A stretch of 64,000 bases of DNA from Nematostella vectensis. Its lineage: Eukaryota; Cnidaria; Anthozoa; Actiniaria; Edwardsiidae. The translations under genes were made by a program, and so were the position numbers. Below the pieces are notes generated by a model, which was given only the letters and a program-made list of their open reading frames with translations, was not told where the DNA came from and ran no database searches. Shown piece after piece: positions 63,543-64,000 of this stretch; position 1 is the first letter of the stretch, and each line of letters opens with the position of its first letter. The stretch is taken from positions 11,415,665 to 11,479,664 of the forward strand of contig NC_064048.1 in assembly GCF_932526225.1 (NCBI RefSeq), in the 5' to 3' direction.

Positions 63543-64000
63543 CTAGCAAGCTCATTTTGCTAGCTGTATATAATGCATATCAAGCCTGTATCTTTAGTAT
63601 CCTGGATCAGGTAGACGAACCTATGTCACACCACTTTTTTGATGAGTATTATAAAAAAATACTAAAAAACGTTATCTTGAACTGTGTAAAAAAAAAAAAA
63701 AAAAAAAAAACCATAGAGAAAAAAAAAGGCCATTGGCCTGGGATCGAACCCGGCCTAAAGAACAAAACGGAAACCATACATACGGATTACCCAATCGGTA
63801 TGGCAGCACAAGGCTTTTACGGAAGGCTGTAAAGAACCCGAAGGCCCCAAGCACCGATATTTCCGGCGAATATGCTGTACAACACTCTTGCAAGGTATTC
63901 CAACCCGCGCATTAATGGGGAGGACAATAACCAGGATCCCAGGCCTGTAATACGGTTACGCCACGCACAGCTCGCTGAGATATAGGATGAAAAAAAATAC
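63543..64000. repeat. Satellite unit 38, cut by the window edge (458 bp)
   Basis: Poly(A) 23, ACCATA junction, majority-type B box. The sequence stops inside the run after the CpG-dense block begins, so the array continues beyond the window. Confidence 0.95.

Larger units (their letters stand above)
1..64000. repeat. Tandem satellite array, about 1.7-kb unit, 37 full units plus partials
   Basis: The sequence repeats itself head to tail from the first base to the last. The motif CTAGCAAGC recurs at 1, 1711, 3412, 5122, 6828 and so on to 63543, giving 37 complete units of 1,701-1,713 bp. All are in one orientation and differ by few substitutions. The only break in period is a 369-bp insertion at 32453-32821. 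Length differences come mainly from poly(A) and poly(T) runs. Both window ends fall inside the array. No gene, transposase or rRNA was recognised inside the unit. The structure is that of a long-unit satellite DNA kept homogeneous by unequal exchange. Its chromosomal position (centromeric, subtelomeric or interstitial) cannot be read from the sequence. Confidence 0.98.

Noticed and set aside
1-64000. CRISPR array, bacterial operon, rDNA or histone cluster
   Set aside because: The repeat is 1.7 kb with no spacers. No rRNA, histone or prokaryotic gene was recognised and no ribosome-binding or operon layout is present.
1-64000. Collapsed or artificially expanded assembly
   Set aside because: Unit-specific and subfamily-specific variants arranged in consistent lags argue for a genuinely resolved array, although read-level support cannot be checked here.

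Overview
The whole 64 kb window is one head-to-tail tandem array of a satellite-like repeat of about 1.7 kb. It is nuclear eukaryotic DNA by character, and I see no unique sequence at either end, so the real array is longer than the window. Taking the start of each unit at its CTAGCAAGC motif, there are 37 complete units of 1,701-1,713 bp (mean near 1,707), one 369-bp internal partial duplication (32453-32821) and a 458-bp truncated unit at the right edge. All units point the same way and differ by only a few substitutions each. Most of the length variation comes from homopolymer runs.

Each unit has the same anatomy, described here on unit 2 (1711-3411). A 9-bp-arm dyad straddles the seam, followed by a TATA-like motif and an AT-rich stretch. 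Next come a poly(A) tract of 21-33 bp, a second short A run, and a minus-strand tRNA-like module with a perfect Pol III B box, a weak A-box candidate and a T9 run where a Pol III terminator would lie. A CpG-dense block of about 260 bp follows, then a pyrimidine-rich tract, two perfect 14-bp palindromes and several short hairpins. The last part is AT-rich DNA carrying AATAAA motifs and ends in a pyrimidine tract plus AG.

I find no credible protein-coding gene. The longest reading frames cross the poly(A) tract and change frame with its length. The best-kept frame (81 codons) has stops in two of 37 units and otherwise shows only amino-acid-changing variants. Nothing resembles a bacterial gene, rRNA, CRISPR array or transposase.

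Shared variants show local higher-order structure. Dimers occur at units 5-8, 20-23 and 28-31; a three-unit displacement links 22/23 to 25/26; units 14 and 15 are near twins; units 1 and 8 are linked at a distance. This is the pattern expected from unequal exchange and gene conversion. The irregular point is 32.4-33.5 kb, where the 369-bp partial duplication is followed by the most locally divergent unit. The organism cannot be named from this sequence. An animal, probably an invertebrate, is a guess based only on the tRNA-like and poly(A)-bearing satellite style.
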